Origin: Rhizobium sp. CC-YZS058
Lineage (GTDB): Bacteria; Pseudomonadota; Alphaproteobacteria; Rhizobiales; Rhizobiaceae
Direction of reading: 5' to 3'
Assembly (NCBI RefSeq): GCF_034720595.1
Contig: NZ_JAYESJ010000001.1
Location: forward strand, 3,957,501 to 4,021,500
Length of the DNA: 64,000 nt
Part shown: positions 8,668-17,659 of the stretch, in pieces
Position numbering within the stretch: the first letter of the stretch is position 1
Layout of the letters: every line of letters begins with the position of its first letter
Program-made: the position numbers and the translations under genes
Notes under the pieces: generated by a model
Database searches by the model: none
Told to the model about the DNA's origin: nothing
The model's input: only the letters and a program-made list of their open reading frames with translations

Positions 8668-10680
8668 TTAGGCGGGATCGGCGATGCGCGGACGCCCGGT
8701 GGCCACGGCCGTAATGACCGCTTCGACCAGCCGACGGCGTCCCTCGATTTCGGGCGCACGGATCGTTTCGTCCAGCGAGACGACAGGGTCGACCGCGCCG
8801 CTGGCGAGAGCCTCGGCCTTGGCCGCCGCCCGCGCCTGCTGCCGGGCCCGCTCCAGCGCCTCCGCTTCGCTTCCCAGCCGCGTCTGCTCTCCGCCACCCA
8901 TGAGAAGGAACACCCCGTCTTCCGGCATGGTCACGGTCACGCTCACGCTCTTTCGCACCTGGCCGACGACGGCGCCGATCGCATTGGCGACCCCGGCATC
9001 GGCGGGGATTGCCGCGTCGGCGTCTAGCAAGGCGGCAATCGCCGGATAGTATACCGGCGCCGACGCGCCGAGTGCCACCAGCGGCCGATCGAGCGACAGC
9101 GCGAAGCGCACGATTCCGGGGCGCCGGGTCAGGGCACGATCCACCGCCTTGGAGGTGGCGGGGTCGATGCCGGCTCCATCTTCGCCCAAGCAGGCGGAGA
9201 GGATGACTTCGGCCGATTGCCGTGTCATCTGGTCGACGATCATCAGGCTCATCGCCTCGGCATCGGCGGCGATCGGTCGTCCGGCGCCATCGCGCCGCGC
9301 GGCGGCTAGGGCTGCCCCGAACCGCGCAGCCTCCGCGTCCCACTGGCTCTGGCGCCCAAGCACATGCAGCGCATCCGAAGGCGTGAGGCCACCGATCTGC
9401 ACGAGGCCGCGCGCCACCAGCCGGTCGAGCGTGGCAGCCTGGGCATGGACGCCAAGCAGCGCATCAAGCGGCTGCGGCACCGGGGTGAGGCGAGAAAGCA
9501 GCGCCAGCTCCTGCCCGGTCAGCCCGGAGGCATCGCCGCTTTCAGGCAGGGGATGGCCGCTCAACCGAGCGAACCGTCCATCCAGCCGTCCCGTGCGGCC
9601 GGCGCGCCGCTGACGCTCCAGCACCGGCAGCACCGCGTCGGGATGCTCCGTCGCCATAAGGCTCAAAGGCAGCAGGCGGCGGGGGCCGAGGTGCAGGCGC
9701 GCAACAAGGCCGCGCTCGTCGATCTCGACTTCCGAATCGCCACCCAGTCCGAAGGTGCGCATGGCCACCGCCTCGACCATGGTGCGGAAGCCGCCGACGA
9801 CCGCACCTTCCTCGTCGAGCCGGGGCCGCCCGCCTTCCAGCACCGCCACGTCGGTGGTGGTTCCGCCAATGTCCGACACGACGGCCTGGGAGAGGCCGGT
9901 GAGGAACCGCGCACCGACGAGGCTTGCAGCCGGCCCGGACAGAATGGTCTCGATCGGCCGGCGCTTGGCCTCCGCGGCCGAGATCAGCGCGCCATCCCCG
10001 CGCACCACCATCAAGGGCGCGGCAATGCCCCGTTGCAAGAGAAACCCTTCGCAGGCGCCGATCAGCCGGCCGATCAGCGAAACGAGCCGGGCATTGAGCA
10101 GGGTCGTCAGCGCGCGGCGCGGCCCGCCGAGCTTGGAGGCCAGTTCATGGCTGCAGGTGACGGGCAGCCCGGTGCGTTCGATCAGATGATCCCGCACCCG
10201 CTGTTCATGCGCGGGATTGCGCGTGGCGAAATAGCCGGCGACTGCAAAGGCGGAGCAGCCCGCCTGCAAGAAGGCTTGGTCGAGAGGCTCGAGGTCGAGC
10301 GGGGTTTCCGTGCCATGGACATCGTGCCCGCCCTTGAGGAACACCACCGGATCCCGCCCCAGCGCTTCGGCGAGGCCATCGCGGGCAAGATCCTCCGGCG
10401 CGAAGCCGACCATGACGAGCCCGACGCGCCCGCCCTGCCCTTCGACGAGGGCATTGGTGGCAAGGGTGGTCGACAGGGACACGAGCGCCACCTGCGCCGG
10501 CAGGACGGCAGCCTCGCGCAGCACCGCCTCGACCGCCCCGGCGATGCCGATGGCGAGGTCGTGGCGGGTGGTGAGCGCCTTGGCCCGTGCGATGATCCTG
10601 GGCGTCTCGCCCTCGCGCAGGAGCACGGCATCGGTATAGGTGCCGCCGGTATCGATGCCGAGAAGAAGTCTGTCAGTCAC
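8668..10680 (-). CDS. Hydantoinase A / 5-oxoprolinase family protein (HyuA-like)
   Basis: A 670-residue protein with the two halves of the HyuA fold: an N-terminal hydantoinase/oxoprolinase domain opening with GIDTGGTYTDAVL, and the ATPase-like core containing SDIGGTTTDVAVL near residue 275. Members use ATP to open cyclic amides such as hydantoins or 5-oxoproline, or carboxylate ketones, and usually need a HyuB (B-subunit) partner encoded next door. No hyuB is present here: the neighbours are a P450 gene and glcB. The substrate is therefore unknown and it is annotated by family only. Some rhizobial proteins of this type stand alone. Confidence 0.82.
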   Translation of the reverse strand: MTDRLLLGIDTGGTYTDAVLLREGETPRIIARAKALTTRHDLAIGIAGAVEAVLREAAVLPAQVALVSLSTTLATNALVEGQGGRVGLVMVGFAPEDLARDGLAEALGRDPVVFLKGGHDVHGTETPLDLEPLDQAFLQAGCSAFAVAGYFATRNPAHEQRVRDHLIERTGLPVTCSHELASKLGGPRRALTTLLNARLVSLIGRLIGACEGFLLQRGIAAPLMVVRGDGALISAAEAKRRPIETILSGPAASLVGARFLTGLSQAVVSDIGGTTTDVAVLEGGRPRLDEEGAVVGGFRTMVEAVAMRTFGLGGDSEVEIDERGLVARLHLGPRRLLPLSLMATEHPDAVLPVLERQRRAGRTGRLDGRFARLSGHPLPESGDASGLTGQELALLSRLTPVPQPLDALLGVHAQAATLDRLVARGLVQIGGLTPSDALHVLGRQSQWDAEAARFGAALAAARRDGAGRPIAADAEAMSLMIVDQMTRQSAEVILSACLGEDGAGIDPATSKAVDRALTRRPGIVRFALSLDRPLVALGASAPVYYPAIAALLDADAAIPADAGVANAIGAVVGQVRKSVSVTVTMPEDGVFLLMGGGEQTRLGSEAEALERARQQARAAAKAEALASGAVDPVVSLDETIRAPEIEGRRRLVEAVITAVATGRPRIADPA

Positions 10681-10750
10681 GGGCCATGTCCGGGCTTGCG
10701 CCGGCGGGCCGGCAGGTGAGAGCCGACATAGGGCAAAAGCCGGCGCTTCG

Positions 10751-12148
10751 CTATTCCCGCCGCGTCACCTGCATGGGCAAGCCACCCTTCGGCTGGGTGG
10801 TCAGGCGCTGGACCGGCCAGGGATTGGTGTGCGCCGTCACATCGAAGCGGTAGCGACGCATCAGCACCGCGAGCGCAATCACCGCCTCCTGCAGGGCGAA
10901 GGTGGCGCCGATGCAGACGCGCGGGCCGGCGCCGAAGGGAAGATATTGGAAACGGGCAATCGCGTCGCGCGCCCCCGGCAGGAAGCGCTCGGGCATGAAG
11001 GCCTTGGGCTTCTCCCAGTAGAGCTCATGCCGGTGCAGCGTCCACGGCATGACGAGGACGGTGTTGCCCTTGGGGATGACCACCCGTTCACCTTCGGGCG
11101 ATGTCCATTCATCGTCGCCGATCGCTTCGCGGTTGATCGAGGGAGCCGGGGGATAAAGCCGCATGGATTCCTCGAAGGCGGCGCGGACATGCGGCATGCG
11201 CTCGGCCCACTCCACCGGCTCGACGCCGCTTGCCAGCACCGCATCGATCTCCGCCTCCATGAGCAGGCGGAACTGCGGCGCATGGGCGACGAGATAGAAG
11301 GTCCACGCCAGCGCCCGCGCCGTGGTTTCATGACCCGCACCAATGAAGGTGAGGATATTGTCGGCGATCTCCTCGGTCAGCAGTCCGTCGGGCCCCTCGC
11401 GCTCGAGGAGGAGGGTCAGGAAATCTTGCGGGACGGCGCCGGGATCGGCCTTCATGCGGGCCCGACGTCGATCCATGGTCTCCGTGACGATGGCGGCGAA
11501 GCGGCGCATCATCCGCCCGCTGCCGAACCGGGTGAGGCGCGGTATCCAGCGGGGTGCCAGCATCAGATCCATGGGGTCCACCCGCCCCATGCGCTGCAGC
11601 AATTCCTCGACGCTGCGGGTAAAGCTCTCCGTCTCGGCCGCAATCTCGCCGGAAAACAGCGTCTCGGCCAGGATGTCGTAGGTGAGTTCGGTCATGTCGG
11701 CAGCGAGATTGACGGTGCCGCCGGCGAGGCTGACCGAGGCGTAGCGTTCCGCATGAACCTCGGCGCGCTCCAGCATCTGGGCCGCGAACCCTTTTGCATG
11801 CCGGGGCGTGAAGACCGGCGCCATGGCCTTGCGCGAGCGCTTCCACACCTCCCCCTCCGCCGTCAGAAGGCCATCGCGCAGGATCGGCCGCAGAACGAGC
11901 TGGCGCACCTGCGACATGGCATAATTGCTTACATTTTCGACCAGCACATGCCGGATCAGGCCCGGATGATTGACGATCAAGGTGCGCTGTCCGAGAAATC
12001 GCGTCTCGATCCACGGCAAGCGAAAGCTGTCCTCCCGCCAAAGCTCCAGCGGGTTTCGCAGCGCGATCCGGGTGATCTGCAGCTTGGAGGGCTGGTCGCG
12101 ATGCGGGATCGGAGCCGGCGGCTCAAACGGGACAGGCTTCATATCCAT
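10751..12148 (-). CDS. Cytochrome P450
   Basis: A soluble bacterial P450 of 465 residues. The oxygen-binding I-helix motif is GAGHETTAR, the K-helix ExxR is EESMR, and the heme-binding loop is FGAGPRVCIG with the cysteine ligand at about residue 412. The ATG at 12148 is preceded by a good ribosome-binding site (GGGAG, 6 bases away). No ferredoxin or reductase gene is near, so electron partners and substrate are unknown. The ATG and loop sequences resemble fatty-acid or terpene hydroxylases broadly but do not permit a subfamily call. The downstream HyuA-like gene follows after 70 bases. Confidence 0.9.
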   Translation of the reverse strand: MDMKPVPFEPPAPIPHRDQPSKLQITRIALRNPLELWREDSFRLPWIETRFLGQRTLIVNHPGLIRHVLVENVSNYAMSQVRQLVLRPILRDGLLTAEGEVWKRSRKAMAPVFTPRHAKGFAAQMLERAEVHAERYASVSLAGGTVNLAADMTELTYDILAETLFSGEIAAETESFTRSVEELLQRMGRVDPMDLMLAPRWIPRLTRFGSGRMMRRFAAIVTETMDRRRARMKADPGAVPQDFLTLLLEREGPDGLLTEEIADNILTFIGAGHETTARALAWTFYLVAHAPQFRLLMEAEIDAVLASGVEPVEWAERMPHVRAAFEESMRLYPPAPSINREAIGDDEWTSPEGERVVIPKGNTVLVMPWTLHRHELYWEKPKAFMPERFLPGARDAIARFQYLPFGAGPRVCIGATFALQEAVIALAVLMRRYRFDVTAHTNPWPVQRLTTQPKGGLPMQVTRRE

Positions 12149-12216
12149 AGGAGTCTCCCTGCCCGAAGCTGCAGGACGGTTTCGTGCAGCAGGTACCGAA
12201 ACTGCCTGCCGCCGCT

Positions 12217-13161
12217 TCAGAGCAGTGCTTGGAGTTCGGCGAGCCGGTCGTTCACCAGCCAGCCATAATAATTCTCTTCCGGCCACTGCACGGCGCCGCC
12301 ACGGTTGCGCGCGGCCAACGCCGCGGCCCGCTGGTCGGGATTGCCGATATTATAGAGTGTCGCGGTAATGCCGGGATTGTTGGAAATATCCATGTCCGCG
12401 ATCTGGCGATAGGCATCGATCGACCTGCGGATCGCTGCCGCCATATAGGCAAGCGATTGATCGGGATCCATGATCGCCTGATAGACGCCCTGCGCGTCGT
12501 TCTCGTCGAGCTTTTCCAGCCCGGAAATGCGCGAGACCGTGTCGGTCAGCATCAGTGCCGTGAGAGGATTGATCTGCCCGAGGCCGAAGGTCTGGCCGGC
12601 ATAGAAGGGCTGGAAGAACACGGCGGAGAAACGGTTGTTCGGATAGCTGACGCCACCCACGGTCTGGCCACGGAAATCGCGCTCCCAGACAGTTTCGCGG
12701 CACGTCCACAGCGCATAGGAGCCCTTCTTGCCGGCGCATTCGGCAAACTGCGGCCGGGCGACGAAGTCATCGACCCGCTCCCCCTTGTAATCGAAGCGGA
12801 AGCTGTCGCCGAGATAGCCGGCCGCCTTGACGTAGTAGGACTGCAGCCGGTCATAGGCATCGACATTATAGGTGTGCTCACCGACGATGGCGCCGATCAT
12901 GTGGATGGGCGCGATGCCATAGGCACGCGCCGTCGCCTTGATCTTGCTCATCAGCTTGGCATCGCGCGCAAGCAGTCCCACCACCTTCTCATACTTCGCA
13001 TCGAAGGTGGTCTTGCCGGCCTTGGTGCGGCGGGCGGACGCGCCCGGCACCTGCGGCTGCTCGGCATTGCGATTGCCCTCCGGCACCACGCGAACTTCGG
13101 CGCGGGCGGGAGAAACGGCGAGCAGCGCCGTGACGAGGAGGGCAGACAAGGCGAGGCGCAA
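12217..13161 (-). CDS. DUF1402 family exported protein
   Basis: A protein of about 314 residues matching the DUF1402 family found mainly in Rhizobiales. The N-terminus is a Sec signal peptide (LALSALLVTALLAVSPARA, cleaved after the last Ala). The mature part has a lysozyme/lytic-transglycosylase flavour: IGAIVGEHTYNVD around the position of a catalytic Glu, then a TFGLGQINPLTAL segment, which resembles the GLMQ motif of SLT-type muramidases. The start is uncertain: a TTG at 13161 with GGAG 8-9 bases upstream sits right before the signal peptide, and an alternative start at 13302 would put 47 residues ahead of it. A murein-degrading role is an inference. Confidence 0.7.
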   Translation of the reverse strand: MRLALSALLVTALLAVSPARAEVRVVPEGNRNAEQPQVPGASARRTKAGKTTFDAKYEKVVGLLARDAKLMSKIKATARAYGIAPIHMIGAIVGEHTYNVDAYDRLQSYYVKAAGYLGDSFRFDYKGERVDDFVARPQFAECAGKKGSYALWTCRETVWERDFRGQTVGGVSYPNNRFSAVFFQPFYAGQTFGLGQINPLTALMLTDTVSRISGLEKLDENDAQGVYQAIMDPDQSLAYMAAAIRRSIDAYRQIADMDISNNPGITATLYNIGNPDQRAAALAARNRGGAVQWPEENYYGWLVNDRLAELQALL

Positions 13162-13268
13162 GGGTATCAACTCCGGATCGCTAAAATGCACAAGAGGTGG
13201 TGCGGGCTCATGCTTGACAATGATGTCGGAATCAAGCCGCGAGCACCGCCTGCCCCGCTCTACAGGAC

Positions 13269-13299
13269 ATCGCGCCCGGTTGAAAACGCCGGGCGCGAT
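13269..13299 (-). terminator. Hairpin just after hslU
   Basis: A perfect 11-base stem, ATCGCGCCCGG and CCGGGCGCGAT, with a 9-base loop lies 6 bases past the hslU stop. It lacks a following T-run, so it is either a weak terminator or a 3' end stabiliser of the hslV-GNAT-hslU transcript. Confidence 0.5.
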
Positions 13300-13305
13300 C
13301 ACCTT

Positions 13306-14613
13306 TCAGAGAATGTAGCGCGACAGGTCGGTGTTCTTGGCGAGATCGCCGACATGCTTGCGAACGTAATCGGCATCGATCGTCAGTTCTTCGCCCGACT
13401 TGTCCGGCGCGGCAAAGGAGATTTCGTCGAGCACACGCTCCATCACCGTCTGCAGCCGCCGGGCGCCGATATTCTCGACGCTGGCATTGAGCTGCACGGC
13501 GACATCCGCCAGCGCATCCAGCGCATCGTCGGAGAAGGTCAGCGTCACGCCTTCTGTGTCGAGCAAAGCCCGATACTGGCGGATCAGGCTCGCCTCGGTT
13601 TCCGTCAGGATGCGGCGGAAGTCCTCCTTGGTCAGCGCCTTCAGCTCCACCCGGATCGGCAGTCGGCCCTGCAATTCGGGCAGCAGATCGGATGGCTTTG
13701 ACACGTGGAAGGCGCCGGAGGCGATGAAGAGGATGTGGTCGGTCTTCACAGGCCCATATTTCGTCGCCACCGTCGTGCCTTCGACGAGCGGCAGCAGGTC
13801 GCGCTGCACGCCCTCGCGGGAGACACCGGCTCCCATGCCGCCATCGCGTGCGGCGATCTTGTCGATTTCGTCCAGGAAGACGATGCCGTCATTTTCGGCC
13901 GAACGCACGGCCTCGCGCTGGATCGCCTCCATGTCGAGCAGCTTGTCGGATTCGTCATTGACGAGAATGTCATAGGAATCCTTGACCGTGGTGCGCACCT
14001 TCTTGGTTCGCCCGCCCATGGCCTTGCCGAACATTTCGCTCAGGTTCAGCACGCCGATATTGGCGCCCGGCATGCCGGGAATCTCGAAGCCGCCGCCCGG
14101 GGTGCCGGTATCGGCAACCTCGATGTCGATCTCCTTGTCGTCGAGTTCGTTGGCGCGCAGTTTTTTTCGAAAACTGTCGCGCGTCGCAGGCGAGGCGGTG
14201 GCGCCGACCAGGGCGTCGAGCACGCGCTCCTCGGCATTTTGATGCGCCTTGGCCTTCACTTCCGCGCGCTTCTTTTCGCGCACCAGGCCGATGCCGACCT
14301 CGACCAGGTCGCGCACGATCTGCTCGACATCGCGGCCGACATAGCCGACTTCGGTGAACTTCGTCGCCTCGACCTTGATGAAAGGCGCGCCGGCAAGCTT
14401 GGCCAGGCGGCGGGAAATCTCGGTCTTGCCGACACCGGTCGGCCCGATCATCAGGATGTTCTTCGGCATCACCTCGTCGCGCAGCTCGTCGGAAAGCTGC
14501 TGGCGCCGCCAGCGGTTGCGCAGCGCGATCGCCACGGCGCGCTTGGCGTCATGCTGGCCGATGATGAAGCGGTCGAGTTCGGAAACGATCTCTCTTGGGG
14601 AAAAGGTGGTCAT
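13306..14613 (-). CDS. hslU: HslU, ATPase subunit of HslUV protease
   Basis: A 435-residue AAA+ unfoldase (ClpY). Walker A is GPTGVGKT at residues 57-64; Walker B is [11 protein letters not shown]; the sensor and pore regions include GYVGRDVEQ. The C-terminal end SRYIL fits the family's conserved tail, which docks into HslV and activates it. HslU unfolds substrates in an ATP-dependent way and feeds them into the HslV chamber. Its ATG overlaps the acetyltransferase stop by 4 bases (ATGA), so translation is coupled to that gene rather than directly to hslV. Confidence 0.97.
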   Translation of the reverse strand: MTTFSPREIVSELDRFIIGQHDAKRAVAIALRNRWRRQQLSDELRDEVMPKNILMIGPTGVGKTEISRRLAKLAGAPFIKVEATKFTEVGYVGRDVEQIVRDLVEVGIGLVREKKRAEVKAKAHQNAEERVLDALVGATASPATRDSFRKKLRANELDDKEIDIEVADTGTPGGGFEIPGMPGANIGVLNLSEMFGKAMGGRTKKVRTTVKDSYDILVNDESDKLLDMEAIQREAVRSAENDGIVFLDEIDKIAARDGGMGAGVSREGVQRDLLPLVEGTTVATKYGPVKTDHILFIASGAFHVSKPSDLLPELQGRLPIRVELKALTKEDFRRILTETEASLIRQYRALLDTEGVTLTFSDDALDALADVAVQLNASVENIGARRLQTVMERVLDEISFAAPDKSGEELTIDADYVRKHVGDLAKNTDLSRYIL

Positions 14614-15137
14614 TCTTCATCCAATCTCTGGGTCTCGTCGTCCAGCGCCATGAAATGGGCCGGACCGTAAATCGTGGTGCGCCGGTCAAGCAAACGGAAA
14701 CCGGCTTTCTCGTAAGCGCGGATTGCCCGGCTGTTGTCGGGATGCGGGTCGATGACGATCCGCGTCGTCCCTTCGGCGAAGAGCTTGGCAGCAAGCGCCC
14801 GCGCGATGGCCGAGCCATGCCCCTGCCCGAGACGGTCGGCCGGGCCGATCGACAGGTCGATGCCGAGCGTTCCCTTGGGCTGGTCCTGATAAGGATGGCC
14901 CGCTTGGAGATGCGGATCGTAGCTCTGGGCGTAGGCGATCGGCTCGCCATCCAGCTCGACGATCATCGGGCGTGTCTCGACGCTGTCGATCGCCGCCGCG
15001 ATGCCGTCGATCTCGTCGTCCACCGGACCCCACCAGGCCTGGATATGCGGCTGGGCAAGCCAAAGTGCCAGACGCGGCAGATCGGCCCGCGTGACCGGTC
15101 GGAAGCGATAGGCCCGACAGGTCGGGTCAGGCGGCAT
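14610..15137 (-). CDS. GNAT acetyltransferase between hslV and hslU (AAC(6')-like)
   Basis: A 175-residue GCN5-related N-acetyltransferase. The acetyl-CoA loop is [12 protein letters not shown], and the C-terminal [13 protein letters not shown] motif is typical of the fold. The region WGPVDDE near the N-terminus resembles aminoglycoside 6'-acetyltransferase and siderophore-type (AlcB/IucB) members. The ATG at 15137 overlaps hslV by 11 bases, and its stop overlaps the hslU start by 4. It is therefore embedded in one transcript with the protease. The substrate is unknown; resistance, metabolite acetylation or protein acetylation are all possible. Confidence 0.85.
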   Translation of the reverse strand: MPPDPTCRAYRFRPVTRADLPRLALWLAQPHIQAWWGPVDDEIDGIAAAIDSVETRPMIVELDGEPIAYAQSYDPHLQAGHPYQDQPKGTLGIDLSIGPADRLGQGHGSAIARALAAKLFAEGTTRIVIDPHPDNSRAIRAYEKAGFRLLDRRTTIYGPAHFMALDDETQRLDEE

Positions 15138-15684
15138 CCAGGGTCTCGACCACGATATTGCCGTTGGTATAGACGCAGATGTCGCCGGCGATCTCCATGG
15201 CGCGGCGCGCCACTTCCTCGGCCGTCTTGTCACTGTCCATCAGCGCCCGGGCTGCGGCATAGGCATAATTGCCGCCCGAGCCGATGGCGATCGTGCCATG
15301 TTCGGGCTCCAGCACATCGCCATTGCCGGTGATGGCGAGCGTGATCGTCTTGTCGGCCACCAGCATCATTGCTTCGAGATTGCGCAGATATTTGTTGGTG
15401 CGCCAATCCTTGGCCAGCTCGACGGCGGCCCGCATCAGCTGGTCGGGATATTGCTCGAGCTTTGCTTCCAGCCGCTCCAACAGCGTGAAGGCATCGGCGG
15501 TGGCGCCGGCAAAACCGGCGATGACATCGCCCTTGCCAAGCCGGCGCACCTTGCGCGCATTGCCCTTCATCACCGTCTGTCCAAGGCTCACCTGGCCGTC
15601 GCCGGCCATGACCACCTGACCGCCCTTGCGCACGGTGATGATGGTGGTCGCATGCATGGTACCATAGGGATTGTGTTCGCTCAT
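15127..15684 (-). CDS. hslV: HslV, peptidase subunit of HslUV
   Basis: A 185-residue proteasome-like threonine peptidase (ClpQ). The catalytic Thr begins the block [10 protein letters not shown], preceded here by a 12-residue leader ([12 protein letters not shown]) that has to be removed, or bypassed by initiation at the internal ATG, to expose the N-terminal Thr. Other core motifs are [31 protein letters not shown] and [15 protein letters not shown]. It assembles as double hexamer rings with HslU. The gene opens a run with GNAT and hslU and diverges from hisB. Confidence 0.96.
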   Translation of the reverse strand: MSEHNPYGTMHATTIITVRKGGQVVMAGDGQVSLGQTVMKGNARKVRRLGKGDVIAGFAGATADAFTLLERLEAKLEQYPDQLMRAAVELAKDWRTNKYLRNLEAMMLVADKTITLAITGNGDVLEPEHGTIAIGSGGNYAYAAARALMDSDKTAEEVARRAMEIAGDICVYTNGNIVVETLDAA

Positions 15685-15760
15685 CGGGGATCCTTGAAGG
15701 CCCGCCGCCTTTCGTGCCAATTCGGCATCTGGCGCGGGCGATGAATGTCCGTGTCCCGGC

Positions 15761-15794
15761 CAATGTAAGAACGGCAAAGCGGAATGCAAAGGGG
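15761..15794 (-). promoter_or_regulatory. Possible hslV promoter
   Basis: Read on the minus strand, CCCCTTTGC (15786-15794) and CTTACATTG (15761-15769) lie 16 bases apart, about 80 bases before hslV. The spacing suits a sigma-70 or heat-shock sigma promoter, and hslV is commonly heat induced. The match to any consensus is loose, so this is only a candidate. Confidence 0.25.
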
Positions 15795-15875
15795 TGGGCT
15801 CCCTGGGGGAAAATCCGCTCGATATTTGCGAAACGGCCTGATATCAGGGCCCGAACAGAACGTCCGGAGACCCTG

Positions 15876-16481
15876 ATGGCAGAGGCAGCCCGCCGCACCG
15901 GCCAGATCAGCCGCAAGACCAACGAGACATCCGTCGCCGTCACCGTCGATCTCGACGGCAGCGGCGCCTCGACGATTTCGACCGGTGTCGGCTTCTTCGA
16001 CCATATGCTCGACCAGCTGTCGCGCCATTCGCTGATCGACATGGAGATCAACGCCGAGGGCGATCGCCATGTGGACGATCACCACACGGTGGAAGATACG
16101 GGCATCGCCATCGGCCAGGCGATCGCCAAGGCGCTGGGCGACCGGCGGGGCATCACGCGTTATGCCTCGATCGATCTCGCCATGGACGAGACGATGACGC
16201 GCGCTGCGGTGGATGTCTCCGGCCGGCCCTTTCTTGTCTGGAACGTGGCCTTCAGCGCGCCGAAGATCGGCAGCTTCGACACCGAGCTGGTGCGCGAATT
16301 CTTCCAGGCGCTGGCCCAGAACGCCGGGATCACGCTGCATATCCAGAACATTTACGGCGCCAACAACCATCACATCGCCGAAACCTGCTTCAAGGCCGTG
16401 GCACGCGTGCTGCGCCAGGCAACCGAAATCGACCCGCGCCAGGCCGGGCGCGTTCCCTCCACCAAGGGCACGCTGGCCTGA
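15876..16481 (+). CDS. hisB: Imidazoleglycerol-phosphate dehydratase
   Basis: A monofunctional HisB of 201 residues catalysing the dehydration of imidazole glycerol phosphate to imidazole acetol phosphate in histidine synthesis. The two manganese-binding repeats are visible: [16 protein letters not shown] with [11 protein letters not shown], and the second [14 protein letters not shown]. The ATG at 15876 precedes [18 protein letters not shown], the usual start. It is the first gene of the his run and is divergent from hslV, about 190 bases away. No attenuator peptide with clustered His codons was found upstream. Confidence 0.96.
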   Translation: MAEAARRTGQISRKTNETSVAVTVDLDGSGASTISTGVGFFDHMLDQLSRHSLIDMEINAEGDRHVDDHHTVEDTGIAIGQAIAKALGDRRGITRYASIDLAMDETMTRAAVDVSGRPFLVWNVAFSAPKIGSFDTELVREFFQALAQNAGITLHIQNIYGANNHHIAETCFKAVARVLRQATEIDPRQAGRVPSTKGTLA

Positions 16482-16529
16482 ACCGGGCAGCGCAGCCGCG
16501 ACTAGGCTGAACCAGGAAGGGGTGCGCTG

Positions 16530-17006
16530 ATGGCCACCTATCTCGTGCTTCTCCAGAAGGGTGCCCCGCGCAACAGTGACAGGGCGGTCTTCATTGCCGA
16601 CCAGTTCGCCTGGGTCGCCTTTCTCTTCCCGGCCTTCTGGCTGCTCGCAAAGCGACTGTGGCTGCCGGGCATCGCGGTCTTCCTCTGCCAGGGGCTGATC
16701 ACCATCGGCAGCGGCATGCCGGGTGCGGCCCTGGCCGGCCTGCTGGCGGAGCTGGCGCTGCGGTTGCTGGTCGCACTGGAAGGTCCCGCCTTCCACGCCC
16801 GCCGCTTGGAAGCGCGCGGACACACTCTGGAAGCGATCATTCCGGCGCCCGATCTGGCCACGGCCGAAGAGATCTATGGCGCCGCCGTCGACCAGCCGGT
16901 GCAAAACGTCTCTGAGCCGCTCATGAAGCTTTCGCCCGATGCGGCCTCGTCCCGCCGGGCCTCGGGGCCGTCGCTGGGCCTCTTCGACAGTTATGGGAGC
17001 CGATGA
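16530..17006 (+). CDS. DUF2628 membrane protein within his operon
   Basis: A 158-residue protein with two or three hydrophobic segments between residues 25 and 85 (AWVAFLFPAFWLLAKRLW, then a GMPGAALAGLLAELALRLLVALEG stretch), followed by a soluble C-terminus ending GLFDSYGSR. It matches the DUF2628 pattern, which recurs in alphaproteobacterial his operons. Its stop is 1 base from the hisH start, implying coupled expression. No enzymatic motif is visible and the function is unknown. A link to histidine metabolism rests on context only. Confidence 0.75.
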   Translation: MATYLVLLQKGAPRNSDRAVFIADQFAWVAFLFPAFWLLAKRLWLPGIAVFLCQGLITIGSGMPGAALAGLLAELALRLLVALEGPAFHARRLEARGHTLEAIIPAPDLATAEEIYGAAVDQPVQNVSEPLMKLSPDAASSRRASGPSLGLFDSYGSR

Positions 17007-17007
17007 C

Positions 17008-17658
17008 ATGCGTGTCGCGATCATCGATTATGGGTCCGGCAATCTGCGCTCGGCCACGAAAGCGTTTGAACGGGCCGCGCGCGAAGCCGGTCTCGATGCC
17101 GAGATCGACCTGACCGACCGGGCGGATCGCGTGGCCAGCGCCGACCGCATCGTGCTGCCGGGCGTCGGCGCCTATGCCGATTGCCGCGCCGGGCTCGATG
17201 CGGTTTCCGGCATGAATGAGGCGTTGGTCGAGAGCGTGGAGCGCAAGGGCCGCCCCTTCCTTGGCATCTGTGTCGGCATGCAGTTGATGGCGAGCGAAGG
17301 CCGGGAGAAGCGGGTGACGCGCGGTCTCGGCTGGATCCCGGGCGCTGTCGTGCATATGACGCCGGACGATCCGGGCCTGAAAGTGCCGCAGATCGGCTGG
17401 AACACGTTGACGCTGCATCGCCCGCACGCGCTCTTTGCCGGTATCCCGACCGGCCCGGACGGGCTGCACGCCTATTTCGTCCATTCCTACCATCTGGCTA
17501 CAGAGAACTCAGGCGATCTGGTCGCGACCACCGATTACGGCGGCGCCGTCGCCGCCTTCGTTGCCCATGGCAACAAGGCTGGTGCCCAGTTCCACCCCGA
17601 GAAAAGCCAGACCCTCGGCCTCGCCCTCATCACCAATTTCCTCCGCTGGACGCCGTGA
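17008..17658 (+). CDS. hisH: Imidazole glycerol phosphate synthase, glutaminase subunit
   Basis: A class I glutamine amidotransferase of 216 residues. It supplies ammonia from glutamine to HisF. The nucleophile Cys lies at about 88 in [11 protein letters not shown], and the His-Glu pair is in FHPEKSQ near the C-terminus. The oxyanion segment is PGVGAY. The start at 17008 follows the DUF2628 stop by one base. Its partner HisF is encoded two genes downstream, with hisA between them, the usual rhizobial order. Confidence 0.96.
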   Translation: MRVAIIDYGSGNLRSATKAFERAAREAGLDAEIDLTDRADRVASADRIVLPGVGAYADCRAGLDAVSGMNEALVESVERKGRPFLGICVGMQLMASEGREKRVTRGLGWIPGAVVHMTPDDPGLKVPQIGWNTLTLHRPHALFAGIPTGPDGLHAYFVHSYHLATENSGDLVATTDYGGAVAAFVAHGNKAGAQFHPEKSQTLGLALITNFLRWTP

Positions 17659-17659
17659 C

